64,000 nt of DNA from Phaeoceros laevis (taxonomy: Eukaryota; Anthocerotophyta; Anthocerotopsida; Notothyladales). The translations under genes were made by a program, and so were the position numbers. The stretch's first letter is position 1, and each line of letters begins with the position of its first letter. The notes under the pieces are model-generated. The model had not been told where the DNA came from, ran no database searches, and saw only the letters and a program-made list of their open reading frames with translations. Shown piece after piece: positions 46,671-58,760 of the stretch. Location: positions 154,593-218,592 of the forward strand of contig JBNGIQ010009373.1 in NCBI GenBank assembly GCA_049999765.1, given 5' to 3'.

Positions 46671-47264
46671 TCCTGAATGTCTAGGTGGATATTGCTTTCC
46701 CTGTTTCATTGCCATGTGACCCTGTCTAGGAAGACCTTGTGCTGTTCAGTGTCAGGAAGGTCCGATCCCCAGATGCTTGACATCTTTATTTTCATCTTTT
46801 CAGCAGTATATAATCGAGAACAGGATACTTGCGTTACCTTACCGACCGATCGATTCATTCGTTGTGCTGGGACAAAAATCACACCCAAGCAACCAAGGCC
46901 GGAAATCTTCCATACAGGCAATGTCTTTTCCTTGGAAAGTACGAAGATCAAACTTCACAAAATTAGATGAACGCATGGTTCTGCGCTATAACTGCATCAA
47001 TGCCCTCATGTGGCTTGGAGCATGGGGTGGCCTGGTCCACAAGCATGTTTGCCATCGCACGTGCAAGTCATGCTCATGCCTGGCCAGGTTTTGCCCCTCG
47101 GCATCCTGGTTATAATTGTTGACAACTACACGCTTTGGTGTGACTAGAATGCAGAGAAGCACACTATATTACACTAGAATGCAGAGAAGCACAAAATTAT
47201 ACGACTCTGTGAGCTTCATGGTGGTTGCTGAAGCAAGCAAATCAGCATGAAAATCACGGACTCA

Positions 47265-49599
47265 TCATTGGCGGTCCCTACATGAGCAGTATCCGTTCAC
47301 AAAACGGTGCACACGGTGTGCATCTCTAACTATGATCTCCCGGTTTTCAACTTTGGACATGATCTTCGTGCTGCTGTGGCAGTCATTGCACATTCGGAGG
47401 TTCTTAGTAACTAGCAGAGGTGTGCCATCTGAGGTGTTCAGAAGACCATACGCCAAAGCCAGTTTCTCAGCATGTCCACACAATGCATCTTCCTTTCCGC
47501 TTTCAGGGAGTGCCTTCAGCACCAGCTCAGTGTGTGGCATATGGCCACCATCGTTCTTGAACATCAAGTTCACGCTTTTCAACTTGGATGAAATGTCTGC
47601 CCTCTCGTCTCCGACTATGAACTCGTGCACCCTGTTCTGAACTTCGATACAGGCCTTGGCAGGCTTCTTCGCAGCACCAGCAGACTTCCTCAAGCTTTCT
47701 ATTCTATCCACATCTGCCCACCTGCCGGCGGTTGCATACATAGAGGTCAGTAACACGTAGGCATATGCAGCTGAGCTCTCGTCTTCTAACGTTATCAGCA
47801 GGTCAAAACATCTCCTTGCACGGTCTATGTCATTGTTGGCTTTGCAAGCACTCAGCAAAGATGTCCACCCCACAACATCATTCTGATAGGGCATCGTTTG
47901 CAGCACATTTTCTGCCTCATCCAGGCGGCCCGAGCGCCCCAGAAGATCAACCATGCAGTTATAATGATGGACACTGGGCACAATGCCATAGTCATTCACC
48001 ATCGATTTAAACAGCTGCTGACCTTCATCCACGAGGCCCTCATGACTGCAAGCCACAAGAAGACATAAGAAAGTAGTGTCATTGGGCTTGATACCATGCT
48101 GCCGCATTTCTCTGAAACACAGCATTGCCATTTGGCTGTCACCATGTTGTGCGAAGCCATTCAGCAAGGCACTCCACGTCACCACATTTTTTGTTGGCAG
48201 GCGGTAAAACACCCTTTGTGCATCAGGTAGGTTGCCACATTTTGCATACATGTCCACCAGGCTGCTGCCAATGACCACATCAGCTTCAAGTCCCTTTTGC
48301 TGAATGTTGGCATGAAGCTGCCTCCCCTGAAGCAAAGCACCAACACCAGCACATGCTTGCAGTAGGCAGACATATGTAACACGATCAGCTGGAGTCATGC
48401 CATCCTGTTGCATTCTTCGATAAACAGCAAGTGCTTCTCGACCAAGCTCATTCTGAGCATATCCGGTTATCATGGCAGTCCAGGTCACTACATTCTTTGC
48501 AGGCAAGGCATCAAACACTTTCCGGGCATCGTCTAGGCTCCTGCATTTAGCGTACATATCCACTAGGCAAGTGGAAACAAACATATCTGGCTCAACTGCA
48601 CTTGATAAGACATCTGCATGAACCTGTTTCCCAAATTCCAGATCACCTGCAACCGCACAAGCTTTCAATACTGCTACAAATATACGACTGTCTGGCTTCA
48701 CAGTTGACCCCAAAATCTTCCTATAGAAGCTAATAGCCTCCTTGGGCTGTCCGTTTCGAGCATGGGCCAAAATAATGGAAGCCCACATAAAGCAGTCCGG
48801 AGCAGCCACGTTGGAAAAAACCTGTCTTGCTTCCTCCAACCTCCCATGAGAAGCATACATACAGATCATGTGGTTGGCGATAAATGTGTTTGACTCATAC
48901 CCAAGCTGCAGAGAAAGACCATGGACCCGCCTCCCGAGAAGCAAACTTTTTTGTACCATGCACCTCCTCAAGACATTGTAAACTACGAAGGTGTCAACAT
49001 GAAACCCTCGCTGCACCAGAAGGTGCAATGCCTCAACATCCTCAGTTAGATGCCCTTTGCTAGTCTGTGGCCATCCATTCCCTAAGGTGGTTGCAGACTC
49101 AGCAGGGCCCATCGTCCAAGATGCCAGGTGAGGTAGCTGCATACGTACCCCTTTCGTAGTGTGCCGGTGATTTGGCAATACATCCTGAATTGACCTCTTC
49201 TGGTGAAAGTCAAGTTGGTGGAAACTTTTTGGATCCTCCCAGGCTTCTGCTGACTCTAACAGAAAGTCTTCCTGAATGTGCAGCCTCTCCTGATGCAGAA
49301 GCAACTACAACCTTAGTCAGGAACAATTTTGATCAACCAGTGCCTAAGTAGCCAACTGGGCTGTCCAGAGAGAAGAGCAGTACCTCAATTTGGTTGATGG
49401 AAAAGCCATCTGCCTGCCAGAGATTCCAGCACTTGGGTAGCTGTGTCGGTGATTCTTCAGCTGGACGGACAGCGTTCCTTTCTTGCAAGGCTCGTGGAGG
49501 ATTGAGCTTCCCTCCTGCTGCTGCAGACAAGTTCGCAATTGTCGTATAGGCCACTCCTCTTCGCAGGAGAAGCAACCGCAGCGACAGCAAGATTGCCAT
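47265..49599 (-). CDS. PPR gene 6: PLS-class PPR protein with DYW-type deaminase domain ending DRQ
   Basis: Two exons, 49599-49384 and 49304-47265, with a 79-bp phase-0 intron (GAG/GTACTG...TTGTAG/TTG); 751 residues. Exon 1 starts MAILLSLRLLLLRRGVAYTT, an Arg/Leu-rich, acid-free presequence typical of mitochondrial or dual targeting. The shared N-terminal region is recognisable but diverged (AEAWEDPKSFHQLDFH, LASWTMGP). About a dozen PPR motifs follow. They include SRIFVAVLKACAVAG, MFVSTCLVDMYAKC, VVTWTAMITGYAQN and VVTWSALLNGFAQHG. The E region is VGWTSLLSACKANNDI, and the DYW domain carries HAEKLALAYGLL (HxE kept) and CNDCHSS (CxxCH kept). The end is YCSCRDRQ instead of CSCGDYW. Role by family: site-specific C-to-U editing in an organelle. 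The last tripeptide is the only clear oddity. It is divergent from PPR gene 7. Confidence 0.9.
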
Positions 49600-50075
49600 G
49601 TCATCCTGGCTGGTCTTACCAGTTGATACGCGGAGGAAAATCGCCGCGACCAGGCTGTTACTTCGGCACTATTTGCATTCAGAAGGATTCACCGTAGTGG
49701 ACAAACCAGCGAACCAGTTGCATCCCATGCATTTCAGACTACAGCATTGCTTGCACAACCAAGGTGCAATTGCACTGATCATCTAGTCTGCCAGGAGCTG
49801 GCTGAATCGTGGTGCCTCAAGCTCTCAAAATCAGAGTTGAACGGTCCTGTCGCAGTTTTTGGCTCTGGAAAGCGTTCCCCGTCAATCACAGTGGCTTTCG
49901 ACTGCCGTTGGGCTTCTTGTTCGGTTGACCTGCCATCTCACAATCAGCCCTGCAGGGCGCGAGCAGCGCTGGACAACTTCGACTGTGCAGTTCGCAGTGC
50001 CACTCGTACCGACAATGCAATTCGCATGCCACCCAGCCCCTTGGAGCCAAGTTTGTGTCCCTTCCCTACTTGAGC
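49600..50075. promoter_or_regulatory. Divergent intergenic region between PPR genes 6 and 7
   Basis: About 480 bases separate the two proposed start codons. It probably contains both promoters. The plus-strand frame is open well upstream of 50076, so the PPR gene 7 start may lie further left. Confidence 0.4.
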
Positions 50076-53000
50076 ATGATGGTGATCCAGAAACGGGAGG
50101 TTTGGATGGATGCGTTACCAAGTTCTCCACTTTTCCACACGCCCCAAACTGCTGTATGGAAGCAGCAGTTCTGGATCCAGGGCCGATTGGTGTCATGCTG
50201 CCCGTCAGCCAAGTTAGCAACTCTGGAGCAACTTGAGACCTTTTGTGGAGGGAACGACATAACCAGGATGAGCCCTGGTGAGTGCTCAGCTGATATTCTA
50301 CTGGCACCACTGGTATTTTTGTTAGCAGAGAAGGCCCTCGCAGATTCTTACACGGGGCGGCTTGCAGTCACGAGAAGTGCACCGGAGTCAGTGTGGACAA
50401 CATTTCTATTTGACCCATCTCAGTGGTGGGACAAGGGGTCAGACAAGGTAATGGATGTGCAGGCGAAGCACCTGTTGATGTTGTATAAAAGCTTAGTGCA
50501 TGTGGTAAAGTGGGCATTTTTCATTGCAATACTGCAGACAAGTGAGGAAACACGGCGACCAGGAGAAACTGTTGGCGTTCTTAGAGCACCCCTCCTTCCT
50601 GCGTGTGGCGACAGAGCATACCATGAGGACTCAAAGAGGTGCGAGTTTTTTCTGTTTACTCTCAGCTGGATTGTGCAGGTTGTGATTTTGCCGTCCCTCA
50701 AGTCGTAGATGTGGTAGGCAAAGATCCTCACAATAAGCACTATCATTTCTTGTTTTGACAGTCCCTTCAGCCTTGCAGAGTGGCAGGGTATGGGGTGGAT
50801 TTGCAGGTTGGGACCTGGAGCAAGTTGTATGGGAAGGGGGAGCTTCTTCAGGCTATCCAAGAGTTGGACCTTATGGTGCAGCGAGAATCCTATGTTGACA
50901 GGTCTGTGTTTTTCGGTGCCATCAAGACGTGCATTGCTCAGAAGAATTTGGCTCTTGGCATTCGCGTCCATGCTCTATCTGTGAAAAGTGGGTATGAGTC
51001 AAACTCATTTTTAGCCAACCACATCATTTGTATGTACGCCTCTCATGGGAGGTTGAAGGAAGCAAGGGAGGTCTTTAGCAAAGTGGCTGCACCTGACCGG
51101 TATATGTGGGCTTCCATCATTTTGGCGCATGCTCGACATGGACAGCCCAAGGTGGCTATAGAACTATACCGCCAGATGCGCGAGTCAAGCATGAAGGGAG
51201 ACAACCATATATTTGCAGCCGTGATCAAAGCGTGTGCAAGTGCAGAGGACTTGTCTTTTGCAAGGGAGGTGCATGCTGACATTTTGAGGGCACCAGCTAA
51301 GCCCGATCTGTTTGTGCGCAACTCCCTTGTAGACATGTATGCCAAGTGTGGCAGCTTAGAGGATGCACGAGTAGTGTTTGACAGTTCGCCTGACAGAGAT
51401 GTGGTGACGTGGAATGCAATGATTGCAGGCTATGCTCAGCGTGGGTGTGGTCAGGAAGCTCTACTTCTTTATGATGGTATGCAAAAGGAGGGTACCACCC
51501 CTGCAAATCGGGTAACATTTGTGTGCCTCCTCCGAGCATGTACTAGCTTGGGAGCTCTATCTGAGGGTAAGCATCTCCATGCACAGGTTAAGGAACAGGC
51601 ACTGGAATCGAATTTGATTGTTGGCACCTGCCTGGTGGACATGTATTCAAAATGTGGGAGCCTAGAGGATGCACGTAAAGTTTTTGACTCTTTGCCAAAA
51701 AAGGATGTGGTGACATGGACTGCCATGATTGCTGGATATGCTCAGCGTGGGCTTTGCCACGAAGCCCTTGCTTTGTATGGCAATATGCAAGAAGAGGACG
51801 TAATTCCAGCTGACGACATAACATTTGTGTGCCTCCTCCAAGCATGTGCCAGTGCCGGAGCTCTTAATGAAGGGAGGCAGCTTCATGCACACATAAAGCA
51901 ACAACGGCTAGAAGCTGGTATTGTTGTTGGCAGTTCCCTGGTAAACATGTACGCAAAATGTGGGTGCTTAGAGGAAGCTCGCAAAATTTTCGACAATCTG
52001 CCGACCAAAGATATAGTGACATGGAATGTCATGATCACAGGATATGCTCAGCATGGGCTTGGTCAAGAAGCCCTTACCTTGTATGGAAGTATGCAGCAGG
52101 AGGGGATCACGCCAGCTGATGCTGTTACATTTGTATGCCTCCTGCAAGCATGTGCAAGTGCTGGAGCCCTGCGTCAGGGAAAGCAGCTTCATTTGCAGGT
52201 TCAGAATAGCGGACTGGGAGGGGACGTAGTTGTTGGCAATTGCCTTGTGAACATGTATGCAAAGTGCGGGAGCCTAGAGAATGCACGTAGAGTTTTTGAC
52301 AACCTGCCAATGAGAGATGTGGTGACCTGGACTGCCATGATCGCAGGATATGCGCAACATGGGTTTGGTCAAGAATCCATTGCTCTCTATGAAATCATGC
52401 AACAGGAGGGCATCACTCTAAGCGATGCAGTTACGTGTGTAGCCCTCCTGCAGGCCTGTGGTAGTGTGGCAGAATTGCGGAAGGGGAAGGAGGTTCATGC
52501 TAAAATCTGCGAACTGGGCCTTGAGACTGATTTGTTTGTGGCAAGCGCGCTTATTGACATGTATGGCAAATGTGGAAGCATGACTGATGCACGGCAGGTT
52601 TTTGATGCATTGCCAAATAGGGATACTGTGACATGGAATGCGTTGGTTGCAGGTTATGCGCGCCAAGGAGAGACTGAACTTGTGTTTGATACCTTTCACA
52701 GAATGATGCAGGATGAAATAAAGCCAAATGGCCTTGCATTCCTCAGTGTCCTTAATGTATGCAGTCATGTGGGTTTGGTGGACAAGGGAAAGAACTACTT
52801 TGAGACTATGATGAAGGACAAGAGCATAACTCCTACCCTTGAGCACTACAGTTGCATGATTGACATCCTTGGCCGTGCAGGCCAACCGGACAAGGCTATG
52901 GAGATGGTCAAGACTATGCCTTTCCAGCCTGATAGTGTGGTATGGAGTAGTGTGTTGGCTGCTTGCCGGAAGTGGAAGAATGTGGAGCTTGGACGAGAGG

Positions 53001-53551
53001 CATTTGGAAATGCAATCAAGCTGGATAAACATGATGATGCAGCATATGTGTTGATGTCAAATATCTATTCAGTTGCCCAGATGCGAGAGGATGCAAAGGA
53101 GATCCATGCAATGAGAAAGAAAGCACGAGCCTGGAAGCAGCCAGGACAAAGCTGGTGGACCGACACCGGCGGGACGGTGCACACATTTCACGTGAGTGAT
53201 ACAGAGCATCCTGATACACAAAAAATACATGCAAAAGTGGGGGAACTTGTTGACGAAATGAAGCAGCACGGGTATGTACCCCATTTAGAGTCCGTGTTGC
53301 TGGACATACCTGATGCTGAGAAAGAGGCCGCATTGTGTGGGCACAGCGAGAAGCTGGCTATTGCACATGCACTACTCAAGACAGAGAGAGGAACCACCAT
53401 ACGCGTGATGAAAAACCTGCGTGTGTGCGAGGATTGTCACAGCGCCATAGGTTTCATATCTAAGATAGAGCAGCGAACTATTATATGCAGAGATGCAACT
53501 CGGTTCCATGTCTACAAGGATGGAAAGTGTTCTTGTGGGGACTACTGGTGA
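50076..53551 (+). CDS. PPR gene 7: complete PLS-E-DYW editing factor
   Basis: Two exons, 50076-50447 and 50762-53551, with a 314-bp phase-0 intron (AAG/GTAATG...GACAG/TCC); about 1053 residues. The start is uncertain; 50076 is the first ATG of the frame that reaches the splice. Exon 1 ends with WTTFLFDPSQWWDKGSDK, matching the WWD signature of the clustered genes, which supports the splice. PPR array: DRSVFFGAIKTCIAQKN, MWASIILAHARHG, then five P-L-S units (P motifs VVTWNAMIAGYAQRG and similar). The E region is VWSSVLAACRKWKNVELG and the PG box SWWTDTGGTVHTF. The DYW domain has HSEKLAIAHALL, CEDCHSA and CSCGDYW. All deaminase zinc and catalytic residues are present. Expected to bind and edit specific plastid or mitochondrial transcripts. 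Modules here are more diverged from each other than in the 8-28 kb cluster. Confidence 0.92.
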
Positions 53552-53587
53552 CTGTGGTCCATGTCTTCCACACTTTTCTCACTCTGT

Positions 53588-53641
53588 CAGGTATTTAAGC
53601 AACTATCCACGAAGAATGTCATGACATGGAGCTCTGTGTGG
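53588..53641 (+). pseudogene. PPR motif scrap just 3' of PPR gene 7
   Basis: Eighteen codons read QVFKQLSTKNVMTWSSVW, the end of an S motif joined to the start of a P motif, only 37 bases past the DYW stop. Flanking frames do not continue as PPR. Likely a remnant of a deleted or converted neighbouring copy. Confidence 0.6.
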
Positions 53642-55147
53642 CGATGGTCAGCCAAATGGCACTGCAGATCTGAGCGGGTGTCAATCCTCATGGCAGTAAG
53701 TTACTGCATCGGGCTCACTGTCTTTTTGCAGTGTGCAACTGCATTGTTCACTCTCCTTTGCCGGCCTCATCTCCTTGAAACATGTCAATTTCGCTGCTGA
53801 GTGCTTGCAAAGGGCATGGTGACAGAGTGTGCTTGAACTGGATTATGAGAACAAAAGCTCCCCCCGAGCTGCACAGGCCTACTGCTATGCATTGCTGGGC
53901 AAAGCGACATATAGGACCAAACAAGTCGACACAAATGAGACGCACACGGGAACAGACCACCTTCAGGGAAACAGCTTGTCTGGGTGCCTGTACCTACTCT
54001 CGTTTTAGAGGGCAACAGTTGCCGTTTGATGGCGTATGAGGCGAAGCCTATGACATTTGTGGGTTGGTACTGGCCAACACATTCACCAGTCCAGTGAATG
54101 GTTGCTGCTATGCTATACAACCCGGTACATCGTCACTTGAATGACCTTCCACAAAGACATCATCAAGGGGTCTGGAGCAGCCTACAGTCTTCTTGTGCTG
54201 ATTTCCGAGTTGTTGTGCGAGTCTTGGTTGGGATTCTCAGAATGCTCCAAGTCTGTCGCCACGGATAACACTTGTGGTAATCCTACGCGACATGATACGT
54301 GAACGTACTGAGTTCAAGAGCTTCAGGAGGTGTACACAGCGTACCGATTGGCTTTGTAACAATTATTCTTTTACACCCCTTGCGGGACAATGTGCGCCCT
54401 AGGAACCCTCGGATACCAATCGCACTATTACCCCGTTTGCACCGGAGCACTAACCCTGTGAAGTCATGTAGTAGTAGTAGGATGATTATGGTGTTTAGCC
54501 AACTCCACATGGGAATTGAACACCCCGTCAGGTTTTTCGACCGGCGACCAGGAGCAGCCGTCCAGGGATCATGCAAGCAAGGCACGGCAGTCCCAGCAAT
54601 TCAGCAATTCCTGCCGCAAACGCCTACGGGACTTAGTGCATCTTTTAGTGGACAATATAATAGCACTTTTGCTGTGAAACAATTGCCACGGCAGAAGTCC
54701 GGGCAAAACCCTGGTGTTTTGAGCCAAAAGTTGTCGCCGAAGTTTGCCTCACTTGCTTGCCCTAATACGGACAGGTAAGCCCTAAAGCTTGTTCTGTGAG
54801 TACTTAAACCCTTCCGCTTTCCGAAGTTCCTGCCCTCCGCGCTCATATGCAGATATCCTGTTCCTTGCATCAAGAGCGACTCCGCAATTCTCTTTCGCCG
54901 GGAGCTCCACCGCACTTCTCTTGCGCCCTGAGCTCCTCCGACCACTTTTCTGTTGCTCCCGGAGCTCCGCCACAAAACTCTTCTTTAATGCCCTTCTCAA
55001 TGTGGTCCAGTTCTTGTCGGTCGTTTGTAGCTTGCGGAAGAGGCGGTGGCGGCGTCGGCTGTATAGAGGATTTCCTTCGATAGTGTTAGGGTTCAGTTTC
55101 AGGTCTTGCTGGGTGTGGTTTGCCTGACGGAGGATGGCATCCTGGGG

Positions 55148-55320
55148 GATGCCACCTTCATGCTTCCATGAGGCGGCTATTCCCTTGCCGTAAAGCTCTG
55201 CATGAACGTCACATATGGGTCACTTGTCGATGGTTCGCCTCCAAGTAGGGTTGCATATTCCATTGCCCTGGGGAGCAGCGTCGCTGCCTTGACCCTTTGG
55301 GACAGACCATGCAACCTACA
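55148..55320 (-). repeat. Dispersed repeat, copy A
   Basis: The most complete copy of the family that also occurs at 46177-46320 and 46511-46670. The minus-strand frame shared by all copies reads KAATLLPRAMEYATLLGG then EPSTSDPYVTFMQS. I do not recognise the peptide. Confidence 0.8.
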
Positions 55321-55967
55321 TATACCGCAAGTATGTCTTAGTTTGCTGTTGATTCCTAGAGATGTATGTGTTAATTGCTCAAGATCTGCACGGATTGCTC
55401 AGATGTCTTTCATACTAGAAGATTGCTGTCTACACCAATAACCCTAAAGCACTTCTTTCTAGGAAGCATAAAAACTAGCTGACGGCTAAGTCCATTCTGG
55501 GTTTTCTAGTTGCAGGACTTCGGCGTTTGATAACTCAATTCCATTTTCGATTTTCTCATTCCGCGGCCATGTCTGTATTTTAGAATCATACCCCTGAAAA
55601 TAAACAGCTGCACGCGGCAGCCAGAAGCAATAAGCAATCCAGTCGTCATCCAGACGGCTGATGTTGAAGTATCATCCCTGACAGATTTCTCCAAATTTTA
55701 AAATATCAATTATTATTCACCACCAGCTGAAGTGTGGTCAGCTTTGTTGCCACACAAATCTGATGTTGCTCATCAAGATAATCAAAACGAACTCAATAAT
55801 CTCTTTCACCCATAGCTGTCTTCCTGCTCTGACCCTCTGACCTGGGCACCCGGCATAACAACTATGCAACGCAGTGGGATAATCACTGGACCTGGGGAAT
55901 GTCGCCCAGTGCCCTCCTACCCGATGGGGCGCCCCAAGACGAGCAGGGAGATTCGAGCCATCCACAC

Positions 55968-58760
55968 CTACTGCCACAACAACTTGTCCGATTTGGTCGT
56001 GAAGGTCCTCTTGACGTAGTCCTTGAGCCGGGTGTCCCGCACCTGGCAAAATCTTTTATGCCAATCTTCGGGCATGACAGGCTCTGTTGCCAGACCAGGC
56101 GTCCTGTCGTTGGAATTCTTGTTCTGCTTCGAAGTCCAGTCAGTGGTGTAAGTTCCTGCTCGCCTCACAAATTTCAGCTTGAAGTCCTCCCAAACCTGCA
56201 CAAGCATGACGGTGAGTAAGATGATGCTGGAAACAATAAGAACGCAACGAGAGGGAACGGAAAAACAGGGAAGCGGGCTAACCTGGAACTTGTAATGGTT
56301 GACGACGGCGAACTTCCGCACCATGCTCACTGACTCGAAGCCTGGCCGAAGCTCAAAATGGTGGAGCAGGTTGAGGAGGCTGACGCTAAGAGCGTCCGTT
56401 CTGACAATAGACTTGTGGCGCTGCGGGCTAAAATCTCTACAGGTGTAGCCCATGACAACACCCTTCGTCGGATGGTGCTTCAGCCCGGAGGGACCGAAGT
56501 TGTGGCAGTCAAACCGAATCTCGCCTATCCGGGAAGGAGGCTCGCTCCCGTTCACCCGGACAAAAAGTGGTCTCCTGTCTGTGGCAACGTCCTTGATGAG
56601 GGTCCTTAGTTTGCCCTGGCCACTACCTCTTGTTGGATTTCTCGCGTCACAACCTTCCTCTTCGTGCTCCAGCTGCGCGGTTTCATCCTCAGAAACAGAT
56701 ACAACATTCCTCCTTGTTTCTTCAGGCACGGTTTCCCGTGGAAAAAAGTCGTTGTGTGTGTAAATGGACGGTCTCTGGTTTGCCCTCAATTCCTCCTCGA
56801 ACTGCACCAGCTCTCCTCTCAGCTTGGGCTCAGCTTGGGTTGCAACATCTTCAGCTCCGGTTTCATCTATGGACAGCAGTTCCCTGACTCCACCAAGTTT
56901 GGCCCTTTTACCCTTCAAGCGAGACCGATCCTTGAGTTTACGTGCTGCCCTCAGCTTCCCCACTTTTTTGGTTGTCCCGATAATAGATTCTTCTGCCCAC
57001 TCTCTTTTCCTGACTGCATTACCTGCTGTGACTTCCTTCATGTAGCTGATTGGGTGGATGAACTCATCCACATCCACAAACATGACCCACTCGCAACCTT
57101 CCCTCCGAGCTCTGACTGCACAATGAGAGAAGGCAGCCTGCTGAGTTTTCAGCCACGGCCAGACTTGAGAGCTCAAGCTGTACTGGCCCAGCAACTGCTC
57201 ATCCATTTGAGCCTCCTCGTCAGTCAAAAGCCCACACTTTCTGTTGTTCAAAGACGCGACAACATCATCCAGGTCATCGTCGCTGTTATTGTCATAAATA
57301 AAGAACCTCTCAGCTCCTAGATGCGTATGGTACATGACCCACTCCTTCAGGAACTTGGCCTTGTTCCAAAGCATGGTGCAGGCACAGAGGTGGTACTTGT
57401 GTTCACCAGAACCTGCTTCTGTGGAAAACACCCGGCTCTCCGCACCAGCACTTACCTCCACATCTCCTGCTGCATAATCTTCCTCCACCGGTTCTTCTTC
57501 CTCCTTGGCAGGAAGTGCTCTGCTCCCCTCTGGATGAAAGTAGGCCACAGATGCTACAACCCCACCGTACCTGGACCCAGAGACACTCACCTTCAATCCA
57601 ACTAAACTTTCCCTCACCTCCACAGAGGGCCACTCACAGTGCACCACCTCCTGAGCTCCTAACAGTGCCTTGGTAGTATGCACAACTTCGTCAGCTCCGA
57701 CTTCCCCATGGGAGCTCAAATGACCTAACCTCATGAACACACAGGAAAGATCCTGCACATCGAAGTACTTATTGCTGCCACGAGAATTCAGGTTCTTGGC
57801 CAGCACCACAATGCCCTCCTCCTGCGTAGTGATCTCATACACCAACGGCTCTTCCCAAGTGGGAGCAGCCACAAACAGCGGCCTGTACTTCGCTCGGGAG
57901 GCAAAGTGCTGAGCTCCTTGCACGCCCAGAGTGACCCTGCCCCACTGTTTGCTGCCATCAGCTGCTAACCAGCTGCTTTGGGGATCCTCCACAACCTCAC
58001 CATCATCACCGAGAAGCCTTGGACTCGCTTGATGCCCGTCGGACGGGTGAGCACACTTAACGTAATACAAGTTGCCGCTGCCCTGCTTCCGGTTGACGCT
58101 CGAAACCGGGGTGTGAAAGACCACCGCCTGCTCAGGGAAGTCGAAGATGCAAAAGAAGCTTCCGTTCCCTTTGAGCTTGAACTCCCTGTCCAGACGGGCA
58201 CGCGAATCCGAAACTCTGACAACGAGCAGGACATCGTCCCTAAAGGTGACCGCATCCTGCACCACATTTTCCGGCCCCCCAGCGGCATCTTCTTCCCCCT
58301 GGCGCCGCAAAGCCTCTCTCACAAGCATCTCCTGCACTGCTTGTTCAGACCGGTGCACCGCCTGGTGGTTGGAGGCGGTATAGGCCGGCTCATCCTCCGC
58401 CAGCGCGTTCAGTGATTGTGCCGGAAACGGCTTCCGGATGCCGTAAGTGGAGCCTCGCGAGCTGGAGGGGTCCCGAGCGAGATGGTCTACGGAAGGCACA
58501 GGTGCTGATTTTTAGCGACGGGAAGGGATCAGTAGGCCACCACAGAAGAGCCAGATGGCGCATCTTGTGTCCGGATAAACAAAGCACAAACCTTGAGATG
58601 CACCGGATCGCTTGCAACTGTGGCACCTACCTGGTTTTCGATGCAGAACGGATGTGGAAGCCAGCATCAACGCGGTGGTGCCGAGGAAGAAGCAGAACAC
58701 GAGCAGTCTAAAGTTCCTGAAGTCCATCACAGCGCCGCCGTGTGCTGCCTTGGTCTTCAT
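55968..58760 (-). CDS. Family 92 glycosyltransferase (DUF23), type II membrane protein
   Basis: Three exons: 58760-58631, 58504-56283 and 56195-55968; 859 residues. Exon 1 encodes a short cytosolic N-terminus, then FRLLVFCFFLGTTALMLAST, a signal anchor typical of Golgi glycosyltransferases. The phase-1 splice (126-bp intron) joins it to the main exon. The catalytic domain includes CACTMLWNKAKFLKEWVMYH, GAERFFIYDNNSDDDLDDVV, the AFSHCAVRARREGCEWVMFV stretch and DVDEF (the metal/sugar-nucleotide DxD). RFDCHNFGPSGLKHHPTKGV, VMGYTCRDFS and RHKSIVR follow. In plants, GT92 proteins include beta-1,4-galactan synthases (GALS) for pectin side chains, plus an uncharacterised branch. The Lys/Arg-rich insert between DVDEF and IRFDCHNFG is long. 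The second intron (87 bp, 56282-56196) is a multiple of three with no stop, so its retention would keep the frame. Confidence 0.88.

Larger units (their letters stand above)
45704..47264. other. Intergenic with two copies of a dispersed repeat
   Basis: 3' flank of the DUF2232 gene and of PPR gene 6. It holds two partial copies of a repeat also seen at 55.2 kb (listed separately). Minus-strand frames of 87 codons (46161-46424) and 73 codons (46494-46715) run through these copies. No recognised gene. Confidence 0.5.
53552..55967. other. Intergenic with PPR scrap and dispersed repeat
   Basis: 3' flank of PPR gene 7 and of the GT92 gene. It holds a short PPR remnant (53588-53641), a possible retroelement primer-site-like stretch near 54400, a GAGCTCC-rich stretch (54895-54970) and dispersed repeat copy A. 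No gene is supported. Confidence 0.5.

Noticed and set aside
54890-54975. GAGCTCC-rich stretch as a non-coding RNA
   Set aside because: The repeats are irregular and no conserved RNA fold or promoter element was seen.
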